DNA of 64,000 nucleotides from Prostheceraeus crozeri (lineage: Eukaryota; Platyhelminthes; Polycladida; Euryleptidae): assembly GCA_907163375.1 (NCBI GenBank), contig CAJQUW010011593.1:62001-126000 (forward strand), written 5' to 3'. The translations under genes and the position numbers were made by a program. The notes beneath the pieces were generated by a model, which had not been told where the DNA came from, ran no database searches, and was given only the letters and a program-made list of their open reading frames with translations. Position 1 is the first letter of the stretch. Each line of letters begins with the position of its first letter. Shown here in pieces: positions 37,453-47,909 of the stretch.

Positions 37453-38376
37453 ATGGGTTCAAAGTCTAATAAAGGATATAGTGTTAGTGCGAAGGATTGG
37501 GTAGCGCCCACCAACCAAACGTCTCTCAAGGCTTGTCAGACCAATAGGTGTTTATGTTGTAATGCTTTTGATTCATCTACTTCATTCACTAGCTTTAGTA
37601 CAGGTGGAAAGTTCTTGTTCGATAAGACGGGTAAATTCAATTGTAAAACAAAAAACGTTATTTATCTGATTTCGTGTAAAAAGTGTGGTTTGCAGTACGT
37701 AGGTCAAACTACTCAAGCTTTGCATTGTAGGTTAAATGGACATCGTAATAGCATCTCTAAAGGAAATAAAAGCACTTTTATTATTAATCATTTTCGCAAT
37801 GATAGCCATACTTGTAATGACATGTCCATTCAGATTATTGACGTCATCGAGGATGTTAATGATAAAGCTGCATTAGTACAGGAGCTTAATAAACAAGAAG
37901 ATTACTACATTCGTACACTTAATACACTGCATCCTTTAGGTCTTAACGATAAGTTAGCAGGAGGCAGATATGTGTCAAAAGGCACAGTTGATTTAAGTAG
38001 CTACTTCAATAGTCCAATTCCTAGACGCAAGCGCAGTCATGGTATTAGAGTTAGGAAATCTAGTAGAAACAGAAATAATAATAATGATACTTTGACCAAA
38101 TTAAAATATTTCTTTGACAACAAAGACTTGTCAAAATTTTATCAATGTCTGAGATCTCTGAGTTTTGATACTATGCGTATCATTAAACAAAAGCTCACTA
38201 ACGTGTCTAGCGAGTTTGCTTACATTTTTTCAGCTTATTTCTACAATAAAGTGATTAGCAATGAGTCCAGAAAGCCTGCAGTCCAAAAAACTAATATTGT
38301 CTTTGATTTCAAAAATAAAATCATGGAAAGGTTGACATCTCTAGTATTTTACACGATAAAAGCCTCAATCGTTTAG
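37453..38376 (+). CDS. Naiad GIY-YIG endonuclease domain
   Basis: 307 codons from ATG. A Cys cluster (CQTNRCLCC, residues 29-36) precedes the GIY-YIG core, whose first strand is VIYLISCKKCGLQYVGQT (residues 69-86). This has the CxxC pair plus two His (HCRLNGH) of the CCHH finger seen in Penelope-like endonucleases. A following INHF...H segment and a basic region (RRKRSHGIRVRKSSRNR) could bind nucleic acid. The enzyme nicks target DNA so that reverse transcription can be primed. In intact Naiads it is one protein with the reverse transcriptase. Here the frame shifts between about 38340 and 38376, separating the two. Confidence 0.85.
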   Translation: MGSKSNKGYSVSAKDWVAPTNQTSLKACQTNRCLCCNAFDSSTSFTSFSTGGKFLFDKTGKFNCKTKNVIYLISCKKCGLQYVGQTTQALHCRLNGHRNSISKGNKSTFIINHFRNDSHTCNDMSIQIIDVIEDVNDKAALVQELNKQEDYYIRTLNTLHPLGLNDKLAGGRYVSKGTVDLSSYFNSPIPRRKRSHGIRVRKSSRNRNNNNDTLTKLKYFFDNKDLSKFYQCLRSLSFDTMRIIKQKLTNVSSEFAYIFSAYFYNKVISNESRKPAVQKTNIVFDFKNKIMERLTSLVFYTIKASIV

Positions 38377-40214
38377 TACCTGATAAAGTTCGGGAACAGT
38401 ACCCGCCCAAAACCTATTTTTCTCTGAATAACCCTATCTCATTGAAAATTTGCAACTATAACAAATTCCTCAACAAGTTGGATAGAAGCAACTTACAAAA
38501 TATTGTCCATTCAGACTGTAAGTGTAGTCAGCACCCTTCTCACATCAATGAGCATCACAAACATGTATTTACTGGTGATTTGGATTTTATTGAGCAACCA
38601 GACCTGAAAGAGTTACTTTCATTAGGCTCTAAGCACCGTTTGTCCCTTCCCGTTCGTCACAACGACGTTATAGATAGCATAACTGTATCCATAGATAAGC
38701 ACATCACAAAGATGTGCAATAAGTTTAAACTTTCAGTCAGTGACTTTCAGGCTTGGAAAAACAGGATACTAGTATTAGCTAAAGATAGAATACATAAAAA
38801 TAAAAATGTAGATAATTTACAAACGAAATTTAAATCTTTTCGTAATTTCAGCAAAGATTTGAAGTATTATCATCAGCATTTTATAATAACTACCGTAGAC
38901 AAAGCTAATAGTAATTACGCATTCATCTGTAACAAATTTTACGTTATGGTCTTATTACAAGAACTTGGATTCGATCTTAACTCACTAACCCCTATTGGTA
39001 ATAGTACTTACATTCCATATGATGTGTCTCCTAGTGATTTAGTTAAGAGGCATAAGGATTCTATGAGTAAATTATTCAGCACCCTTTGTAGAAAAGATGA
39101 TGAAAAACTCCCAAAATTATATTGGATACCAAAATTACATAAAAATCCCTTCAAATTTCGCTTTATAGCTGGTGCTAGGCACTGTACTACTAAGCAACTT
39201 TCCATTAAGATTAATAAAGGTTTGTCTGTTATCAGAGACCATTTTAGGAAGTATTGCAACGCAATTCATAGTAATAGTGGTATTAACTGTTATTGGAGCA
39301 TAGTATCGTACGCTGAATTCCTCAATAAAATTCAAAACATTACAGCATATGACGTACAAATTTTCGATTTTTCCACTTTGTACACCAATCTGGATCATAA
39401 AGATGTCATTACTCACATTTCCGACCTGCTCGACTTAATTTTCAACGATTCCAATAGGAAATATTTGTGTGTAGGTTTTGAAAAAAGTTTTTTATCAGGT
39501 GTCAGGTATCAAGGTTATAGCGTATTCACTAAGGATAAATTTAAAGAAGCCATTAAGTTCATTATAAGCGAAGTTTTTGTTACTTTCGGAGGTTTAGTCT
39601 TTCAACAAGTAAGAGGCATTCCTATGGGTGGTAATTGCAGTCCTCTTCTTGCGGATTTGTTTCTTTTACATTGTGAATTTATTTTTATGACTAATTTAAT
39701 GAAGAATCAGAAGTACGGTCTAGCTAGATTATTATCTAATACTTCTAGATACATCGTCGATTTATGCATTATTAATTATAAAAAGTTTGATTCCTTGATA
39801 CCACAGATTTACCCACCTAGTCTAGAAGCCAGCAGAAGTGGGAGTAATAACAAACAAGTAGAATATCTTGATATTAACATAAATATCACTGACTGCGGCA
39901 CAATTACATCTGTTTTTCATAAAGTCGACCATTTTAATTTCCCTGTCACCCTTTTAACCTTTCCGCAAAACTGTATGCCCTACAGGACAGGAGCTAGAGT
40001 GTTTGCTGGACAAGTTTTAAGATATGGGCGCATCTGTACATTGGAAAAAGATTTCATCCAAAAAGTCAATCGTACAGCTACTACTCTCATTAAGAGAGGA
40101 TATAACAGCGTAGATCTCAAGCAAAGTGCTGAGAAGCAGCTGCATAAGCATAGTGAAACTCTATTGAAATACGGATATTTTTCTGCTAAGCAGCTTCTTA
40201 ATAATTGTGCGTGA
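38376..40214 (+). CDS. Naiad reverse transcriptase domain
   Basis: The frame is open from upstream of 38442, the first start-like codon being TTG, so this is the continuation of the endonuclease protein, not a separate gene. SDCKCSQH carries the CxC linker motif typical of N-terminal-endonuclease elements. Reverse transcriptase blocks follow: KLYWIPKLHKNP (fingers), IFDFSTLYTNLDH (motif A), RGIPMGGNCSPLLADL (motif B) and RYIVDLC (motif C). Motif C is normally YIDD; codon 439 (counting from 38442) is GTC in place of GAC, which removes a catalytic Asp. Penelope-like RTs are relatives of telomerase. There is no internal TGA, so this is not one of the selenoprotein Naiads. Confidence 0.85.
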   Translation, partial: VPDKVREQYPPKTYFSLNNPISLKICNYNKFLNKLDRSNLQNIVHSDCKCSQHPSHINEHHKHVFTGDLDFIEQPDLKELLSLGSKHRLSLPVRHNDVIDSITVSIDKHITKMCNKFKLSVSDFQAWKNRILVLAKDRIHKNKNVDNLQTKFKSFRNFSKDLKYYHQHFIITTVDKANSNYAFICNKFYVMVLLQELGFDLNSLTPIGNSTYIPYDVSPSDLVKRHKDSMSKLFSTLCRKDDEKLPKLYWIPKLHKNPFKFRFIAGARHCTTKQLSIKINKGLSVIRDHFRKYCNAIHSNSGINCYWSIVSYAEFLNKIQNITAYDVQIFDFSTLYTNLDHKDVITHISDLLDLIFNDSNRKYLCVGFEKSFLSGVRYQGYSVFTKDKFKEAIKFIISEVFVTFGGLVFQQVRGIPMGGNCSPLLADLFLLHCEFIFMTNLMKNQKYGLARLLSNTSRYIVDLCIINYKKFDSLIPQIYPPSLEASRSGSNNKQVEYLDININITDCGTITSVFHKVDHFNFPVTLLTFPQNCMPYRTGARVFAGQVLRYGRICTLEKDFIQKVNRTATTLIKRGYNSVDLKQSAEKQLHKHSETLLKYGYFSAKQLLNNCA

Positions 40215-40633
40215 TTTCATTGATTTAATTGATTTCGAGGCTGCTTTCATATGGCAGGGCCCCGCTTGGGTGAGTTTGAGCGTTCAGGAGTAGGGGCCGA
40301 AACGCGAATCCTTACCTAAGTTCCTGCTGATGACCTCAATTGCACATTTTTTCAATTAGGTAATCTGTTGTAGTTGTTATTTCCTTTAACCTGTAGGGAA
40401 CGCCACATGGGTCCTTTTGAGGGATCAAATTCTTTACACTTATCGTTATCTTCTACTTCATCTTCTCCTCAATCAAAGCATTTAATTTCATTCTGACGCA
40501 ATTGACATGTGCAAGCAGCTGGGCGACCAGACCTGCAGATTAAGTTTTGTCAATAGATATAAGCTGTTTCCGCAATTGCTACACTGCCCAACACACAGTG
40601 TGGCAGACAGGCAGGAGTTCTCGAGTAAGTCAT

Positions 40634-40813
40634 CAATTTTTTTTCTCACTTATATTTACACAGTACTTTTTTTCATTACCTACCATTTGAATATATTCAA
40701 CATTTACATTTGTGTTTTATTTTTCACATTGGTTTTACTTACTGAATAGTTTGATTTGTGATTTAATTCATTATTAACTGTGTTTCGCCTAAGGTTAGCC
40801 CTTGCTAATTTGA
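40634..40813 (+). repeat. 3' pseudo-LTR of the Naiad element
   Basis: Second copy of the terminal repeat, lacking a 7-bp TTTTTAT-type stretch present in the first copy. Confidence 0.85.
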
Positions 40814-40814
40814 C

Positions 40815-41162
40815 GATATTATTCGACCACAGTTTCAAAGTAGAAAATATTTCATCTGTTAAAAAGAGATTGATAAAAAAGGATTGTCGTCTGCGTTTTC
40901 TGCACATTGTATCGACGGATTCAAGCCGGTCAATCCTGTAAACTCAGGCAAAGGTTCCGGTCTGTGATCGTTTTCACCAAGTCGCAAAATGCCAGCCGTG
41001 TCAGGGAGTTAGATATGATGTTATTTTCTCATCTTCACTGTCAGACGTCGATATTTCATCACTACCGCTTTCACCATCATCAGTACCGACAGCCGCATCA
41101 TCAAAACCTAAGTTTCGAATCGCAGCCATGAATACATTTCTGCGTGGTCTTTGCGAAGCCAT
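40815..41162 (-). pseudogene. piggyBac-like transposase, N-terminal remnant
   Basis: Starts at the Met at 41162 (MASQRPRRNVFMAAIRNLGF) and continues into an acidic Ser/Asp/Glu-rich region typical of piggyBac N-termini. In other frames come PEFTGLTGLNPSIQ, then FINLFLTDEIFSTLKL, matching the FTGxxGLN...FxxFFTDE block. There are two or more frame changes. The gene is cut at the Naiad boundary. The central catalytic region is absent between this piece and 36900. Confidence 0.7.
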
Positions 41163-41224
41163 TTCAATCAAAATAGTGAGTGATTTAGTAAAATGCAACA
41201 AGATTGTTAGTTTCATCAACTCAG

Positions 41225-42690
41225 TGAACTTTAATCAAATATATAAACCTGAATCTTCGCATTGAGAGACACAATTTCGTTACATAAATTGCATAACATT
41301 ATCAACATGACGGGCACCGCCAATCATATTGTCTGTCGAATGTTAGGGAGCGCGATCACATTGATCTGCTATGCATTAGCATCCGTGTCAACTGATGCGA
41401 AAGGGTTAAGCGTATTTCGTCGGTGTACTGCATCTGGAGATCATTACTCCTCTCCCTGTGTTTTAGGGAGATAGTATGCTAGCTCTGACAATACTGGTTT
41501 GTTCTTATCCGCCGAGTTTGATTTTATTGTATGAGCTGAGTTCTCCACCCATCAGCGCAACAATAAAAGGTCACCCAATCGGCACGTTTGGACCAACGTA
41601 TATTCCTAGTTAAAAACTGGAACATTCTTGAACATTGTGTGACGACTAGTTTCCTGGGATGCTTGTGATAAAGTAAATTAGGTATTTAAGCATCTGATAG
41701 GTTGGGAATTGCAATTGAGATGATAAAGACTAGTAGGAGACTGTTATACAAGAGACAGCACTTGTTCAATAAGTTGTCAATATCCGACAAGGTCACATCC
41801 TATGGATATAACTACTTGTCATCGATCTGAGAGAGATTGAGCTTTCTGCAGATATCATCCCGTATCACATCAAAATTTACTTTTATTCGACATTTTGAGT
41901 CTCAGCATTTCATGAATTCACGCGTCTTCTGGTAGGTAAAAATACTGTCAGTTTTGTTGTAGAGACCACTTCAGAGAAAAATGCTTGGAGAAACTCACAG
42001 TAACAGAAGGAATACATACGTGCGGATATTTTAAGAAAAATATTGTATTTTAATTAACGCTGTGTGACATTTGACCATGTCTGAAGGACATTTTTCGAAA
42101 AATTCGCTAAAAGACTTCAGATTCCCCTAAATTTCTGGGCAGCAACACTTCTTTCAAAAATTATCGCCATATTTCAATCATTTTTCAATTGTTGGCCCAT
42201 GGATGGCACTTACAATCGCAAACATTGACTTGATTCAACCTTTACAGAAATGATTACTTTCCTCGTCCAATCACAGACCGAGTTCACGCGCGCGTGTGCT
42301 CATGATTTCCAAGAATTCGTGAATGGCTGACTGCTCGGCGGTGCCATTTAGTGCATGCAGTCGACATAGGAAATCTCCGTTCTATGCGAGGATCGCACGA
42401 AAGTATATTCGAACTCGGTGATTAGTGTCAATTCAATATCCAACTGTTTGTTAGTGAAATTTAAATAAACGAATACACAACGTCAATATTCCTCTAGGTC
42501 CTCCATGAAAATGTAAACAAAAGGCTCGCACACTCACCGATTAAATGTCCATTTAAACATTTCATTAATAACACATGCTGTCATCAGAAGACAGCAAATT
42601 ATGTAAAGCGCAAGTCTCATCATGAATTCAGCAGCGTAATCGAATTTCAAAAATTGAATTTAATATTCCAAAAATGATGCAAGACAAATT
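41225..42690. other. Gene-free stretch
   Basis: Nothing recognisable; it lies between the piggyBac remnant and the satellite array. Confidence 0.4.
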
Positions 42691-42699
42691 CTTAGAAAA

Positions 42700-45600
42700 A
42701 CATTTCAGATGTTGAAGTTGTACATAACTCGATGAAATCCCATTCGAAATAGACTTTGACTGTCTGATGTGTGTCTCAAGTATTTTCAAATGATGTTTAG
42801 ATAATCTCTGAGCTGAATGGTTTGCTGGGGTAGAGTGCTTTGAAAAATGCAGCTATCTGTCGTCTTGAGTGTGTTGATTTCCGATGCTCACACGTTTCAG
42901 ATGTTGAAGTTGTACATAAGTCGATGAAATCCCATTCGAAATAGACTTTGACTGTCTGATGTGTGTCTCAAGTATTTTCAAATGATGTCTAGAAGATCTC
43001 TGAGCTGAATGCTTTGCTGGGATAGAGTGCTTTCATAAATTCAGCTATCTGTCGTCTTGAGTGTGTTGATTTCCGACTCTCACACGTTTCAGATGCTTTG
43101 CTGGGATGGAGTGCTTTCATAAATTCAGCTATCTGTCGTCTCGAGTGTGTTGATTTCCGACTCTCACACGTTTCAGATGTTGAAGTTGTACATAACTCGA
43201 TGAAATCCCATTCGAAATAGACTTTGACTGTCTGATGTGTGTCTCAAGTATTTTCAAATGATGTTTGGATAATCTCTGAGCTGAATGCTTTGCTGGGATA
43301 GAGTGCTTTGAAAAATGCAGCTATCTGTCGTCTTGAGTGTGTTGATTTCCGACTCTCACACGTTTCAGATGCTTTGCTGGGATAGAGTGCTTTCATAAAT
43401 TCAGCTATCTGTCGTCTCGAGTGTGTTGATTTCCGACTCTCACACGTTTCAGATGTTGAAGTTGTACATAACTCGATTAAATCCCATTCGAAATAGACTT
43501 TGACTGTCTGATGTGTGTCTCAAGTATTTTCAAATGATGTTTGGATAATCTCTGAGCTGAATGCTTTGCTGGGATAGAGTGCTTTGAAAAATGCAGCTAT
43601 CTGTCGTCTTGAGTGTGTTGATTTCCGACTCTCACACGTTTCAGATGTTGAAGTTGTACATAACTCGATGAAATCTCATTCGAAATAGACTTTGACTGTC
43701 TGATATGTGTCTCAAGTATTTTCAAATGATGTTTGGATAATCTCTGAGCTGAATGCTTTGCTGGGATAGAGTGCTTTGAAAAATGCAGCTATCTGTCGTC
43801 TTGAGTGTGTTGATTTCCGATTCTCACACGTTTCAGATGTTGAAGTTGTACATAACTCGATGAAATCCCATTCGAAATAGACTTTGACTGTCTGATGTGT
43901 GTCTCAAGTATTTTCAAATGATGTTTGGATAATCTCTGAGCTGAATGCTTTGCTGGGGTAGAGTGCTTTGAAAAATGCAGCTATCTGTCGTCTTGAGTGT
44001 GTTGATTTCCGACTCTCACACGTTTCAGATGTTGAAGTTGTACATAAGTCGATGAAATCCCATTCGAAATAGACTTTGACTGTCTGATGTGTGTCTCAAG
44101 TATTTTCAAATGATGTCTAGATAATCTCTGAGCTGAATGGTTTGCTGGGATAGAGTGCTTTCATAAATTCAGCTATCTGTCGTCTTGAGTGTGTTGATTT
44201 CCGATTCTCACACGTTTCAGATGTTGAAGTTGTACATAACTCGATGAAATCCCATTCGAAATAGACTTTGACTGTCTGATGTGTGTCTCAAGTAATTTCA
44301 AATGATGTCTAGATAATCTCTGAGCTGAATGGTTTGCTGGGATAGAGTGCTTTGAAAAATGCAGCTATCTGTCGTCTTGAGTGTGTTGATTTCCGACTCT
44401 CACACGTTTCAGATGTTGAAGTTGTACATAACTCGATGAAATCTCAATCGAAATAGACTTTGACTGTCTGATGTGTGTCTCAAGTAATTTCAAATGATGT
44501 TTAGATAATCTCTGAGCTGAATGCTTTGCTGGGATAGAGTGCTTTCATAAATTCAGCTATCTGTCGTCTTGAGTGTGTTGATTTCCGACTCTCACACGTT
44601 TCAGATGTGGAAGTTGTACATAACTCGATGAAATCCCATTCGAAATAGACTTTGACTGTCTGATGTGTGTCTCAAGTAATTTCAAATGATGTTTAGATAA
44701 TCTCTGAGCTGAATGCTTTGCTGGGGTAGAGTGCTTTGAAAAATGCAGCTATCTGTCGTCTTGAGTGTGTTGATTTCCGACTCTCACACGTTTCAGATGT
44801 TGAAGTTGTACGTAACTCGATGAAATCCCATTCGAAATAGACTTTGACTGTCTGATGTGTGTCTCAAGTATTTTCAAATGATGTCTAGAAGATCTCTGAG
44901 CTGAATGCTTTGCTGGGGTAGAGTGCTTTGAAAAATGCAGCTATCTGTCGTCTTGAGTGTGTTGATTTCCGACTCTTACACGTTTCAGATGTTGAAGTTG
45001 TACATAACTCGATGAAATCCCATTCGAAATAGACTTTGACTTTCTGATGTGTGTCTCAAGTAATTTCAAATGATGTCTAGATAATCTCTGAGCTGAATGG
45101 TTTGCTGGGATAGAGTGCTTTCATAAATTCAGCTATCTGTCGTCTTGAGTGTGTTGATTTCCGACTCTCACACGTTTCAGATGTTGAAGTTGTACATAAC
45201 TCGATGAAATCCCATTCGAAATAGACTTTGACTGTCTGATGTGTGTCTCAAGTAATTTCAAATGATGTCTAGATAATCTCTGAGCTGAATGCTTTCCTGG
45301 GGTAGAGTGCTTTGAAAAATGCAGCTATCTGTCGTCTTGAGTGTGTTGATTTCCGACTCTCACACGTTTCAGATGTTGAAGTTGTACATAACTCGATGAA
45401 ATCCCATTCGAAATAGACTTTGACTGTCTGATGTGTGTCTCAAGTAATTTCAAATGATGTCTAGATAATCTCTGAGCTGAATGCTTTCCTGGGGTAGAGT
45501 GCTTTGAAAAATGCAGCTATCTGTCGTCTTGAGTGTGTTGATTTCCGACTCTCACACGTTTCAGATGTTGAAGTTGTACATAACTCGATGAAATCCCATT

Positions 45601-47750
45601 CGAAATAGACTTTGACTGTCTGATGTGTGTCTCAAGTAATTTCAAATGATGTCTAGATAATCTCTGAGCTGAATGCTTTGCTGGGGTAGAGTGCTTTGAA
45701 AAATGCAGCTATCTGTCGTCTTGAGTGTGTTGATTTCCGACTCTCACACGTTTCAGATGTTGAAGTTGTACATAACTCGATGAAATCTCATTCGAAATAG
45801 ACTTTGACTGTCTGATGTGTGTCTCAAGTAATTTCAAATGATGTCTAGATAATCTCTGAGCTGAATGGTTTGCTGGGGTAGAGTGCTTTGAAAAATGCAG
45901 CTATCTGTCGTCTTGAGTGTGTTGATTTCCGACTCTTACACGTTTCAGATGTTGAAGTTGTACATAACTCGATGAAATCCCATTCGAAATAGACTTTGAC
46001 TGTCTGATGTGTGTCTCAAGTATTTTCAAATGATGTTTGGATAATCTCTGAGCTGAATGCTTTGCTGGGGTAGAGTGCTTTGAAAAATGCAGCTATCTGT
46101 CGTCTTGAGTGTGTTGATTTCCGACTCTCACACGTTTCAGATGTTGAAGTTGTACATAAGTCGATGAAATCCCATTCGAAATAGACTTTGACTGTCTGAT
46201 GTGTGTCTCAAGTATTTTCAAATGATGTCTAGATAATCTCTGAGCTGAATGGTTTGCTGGGATAGAGTGCTTTCATAAATTCAGCTATCTGTCGTCTTGA
46301 GTGTGTTGATTTCCGATTCTCACACGTTTCAGATGTTGAAGTTGTACATAACTCGATGAAATCCCATTCGAAATAGACTTTGACTGTCTGATGTGTGTCT
46401 CAAGTAATTTCAAATGATGTCTAGATAATCTCTGAGCTGAATGCTTTGCTGGGATAGAGTGCTTTGAAAAATGCAGCTATCTGTCGTCTTGAGTGTGTTG
46501 ATTTCCGACTCTCACACGTTTCAGATGTTGAAGTTGTACATAACTCGATGAAATCTCATTCGAAATAGACTTTGACTGTCTGATGTGTGTCTCAAGTAAT
46601 TTCAAATGATGTTTAGATAATCTCTGAGCTGAATGCTTTGCTGGGATAGAGTGCTTTGAAAAATGCAGCTATCTGTCGTCTTGAGTGTGTTGATTTCCGA
46701 CTCTCACACGTTTCAGATGTTGAAGTTGTACATAACTCGATGAAATCCCATTCGAAATAGACTTTGACTGTCTGATGTGTGTCTCAAGTAATTTCAAATG
46801 ATGTTTAGATAATCTCTGAGCTGAATGGTTTGCTGGGGTAGAGTGCTTTGAAAAATGCAGCTATCTGTCGTCTTGAGTGTGTTGATTTCCGACTCTCACA
46901 CGTTTCAGATGTTGAAGTTGTACATAACTCGATGAAATCCCATTCGAAATAGACTTTGACTGTCTGATGTGTGTCTCAAGTATTTTCAAATGATGTCTAG
47001 AAGATCTCTGAGCTGAATGCTTTGCTGGGGTAGAGTGCTTTGAAAAATGCAGCTATCTGTCGTCTTGAGTGTGTTGATTTCCGACTCTCACACGTTTCAG
47101 ATGTTGAAGTTGTACATAACTCGATGAAATCCCATTCGAAATAGACTTTGACTGTCTGATGTGTGTCTCAAGTAATTTCAAATGATGTCTAGATAATCTC
47201 TGAGCTGAATGGTTTGCTGGGGTAGAGTGCTTTGAAAAATGCAGCTATCTGTCGTCTTGAGTGTGTTGATTTCCGACTCTCACACGTTTCAGATGTTGAA
47301 GTTGTACATAACTCGATGAAATCCCATTCGAAATAGACTTTGACTGTCTGATGTGTGTCTCAAGTAATTTCAAATGATGTCTAGATAATCTCTGAGCTGA
47401 ATGCTTTGCTGGGATAGAGTGCTTTGAAAAATGCAGCTATCTGTCGTCTTGAGTGTGTTGATTTCCGACTCTTACACGTTTCAGATGTTGAAGTTGTACA
47501 TAACTCGATGAAATCCCATTCGAAATAGACTTTGACTTTCTGATGTGTGTCTCAAGTAATTTCAAATGATGTCTAGATAATCTCTGAGCTGAATGCTTTG
47601 CTGGGATAGAGTGCTTTGAAAAATGCAGCTATCTGTCGTCTTGAGTGTGTTGATTTCCGACTCTCACACGTTTCAGATGTTGAAGTTGTACATAACTCGA
47701 TGAAATCTCATTCGAAATAGACTTTGGCTGTCTCAAGTAATGTCAAATGA
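42700..47750 (+). repeat. 192-bp satellite array, about 26 units
   Basis: The unit begins CAGATGTTGAAGTTGTACAT and ends at TCCGACTCTCACACGTTT. Starts fall every 192 bases from about 43448 to 47672 (23 starts), with three more at about 42707, 42898 and 43172. Variants alternate at CTTTGAAAAATGCAGC/CTTTCATAAATTCAGC and at GATAATCTC/GAAGATCTC. Two shortened units of about 84 bp lie at about 43085 and 43360. The edges are diverged, and a worn fragment continues at about 47864-47900. No frame stays open, so the array is non-coding. Confidence 0.95.
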
Positions 47751-47909
47751 TGTTTAGAATATCCCTGGGCTGAATATTATGTTGATGTAGCATAATGAGT
47801 ATATACCAATATTTCTTCTCTTTTTGCTGATGCTGTTTTCCCGTTTTTGCGTTTTTGTTTTTTGTTGAAGTTGTCTGCAGCTCGATGAAATCATTTCAGG
47901 TACATGCTT

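Larger units (their letters stand above)
36939..40813 (+). mobile_element. Naiad-type Penelope-like element, pseudo-LTR to pseudo-LTR
   Basis: A direct repeat of about 180-186 bp bounds the element (36939-37124 and 40634-40813). The copies differ by one substitution, one T and a 7-bp indel, indicating recent insertion. The order GIY-YIG endonuclease, CxC linker, reverse transcriptase is the permuted arrangement described for Naiad/Chlamys elements; canonical Penelope-like elements carry the endonuclease C-terminally. It is inserted in a piggyBac-like gene whose middle is missing. This copy has a frame break between the two domains and a changed RT active site, so it is not autonomous. Confidence 0.85.

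Noticed and set aside
38442-40214. Selenoprotein Naiad
   Set aside because: Selenocysteine-coding Naiads are known, but this frame has no internal TGA and its cysteines are TGT/TGC.
40280-40350. Hammerhead ribozyme in the Naiad 3' region
   Set aside because: GAAAC and CTGATGA both occur, but in the wrong order and without the three stems; Naiads are reported to lack canonical hammerheads.
42700-47750. CRISPR array
   Set aside because: Units are 192 bp with no short repeat/unique spacer structure, and the setting is an animal genome.
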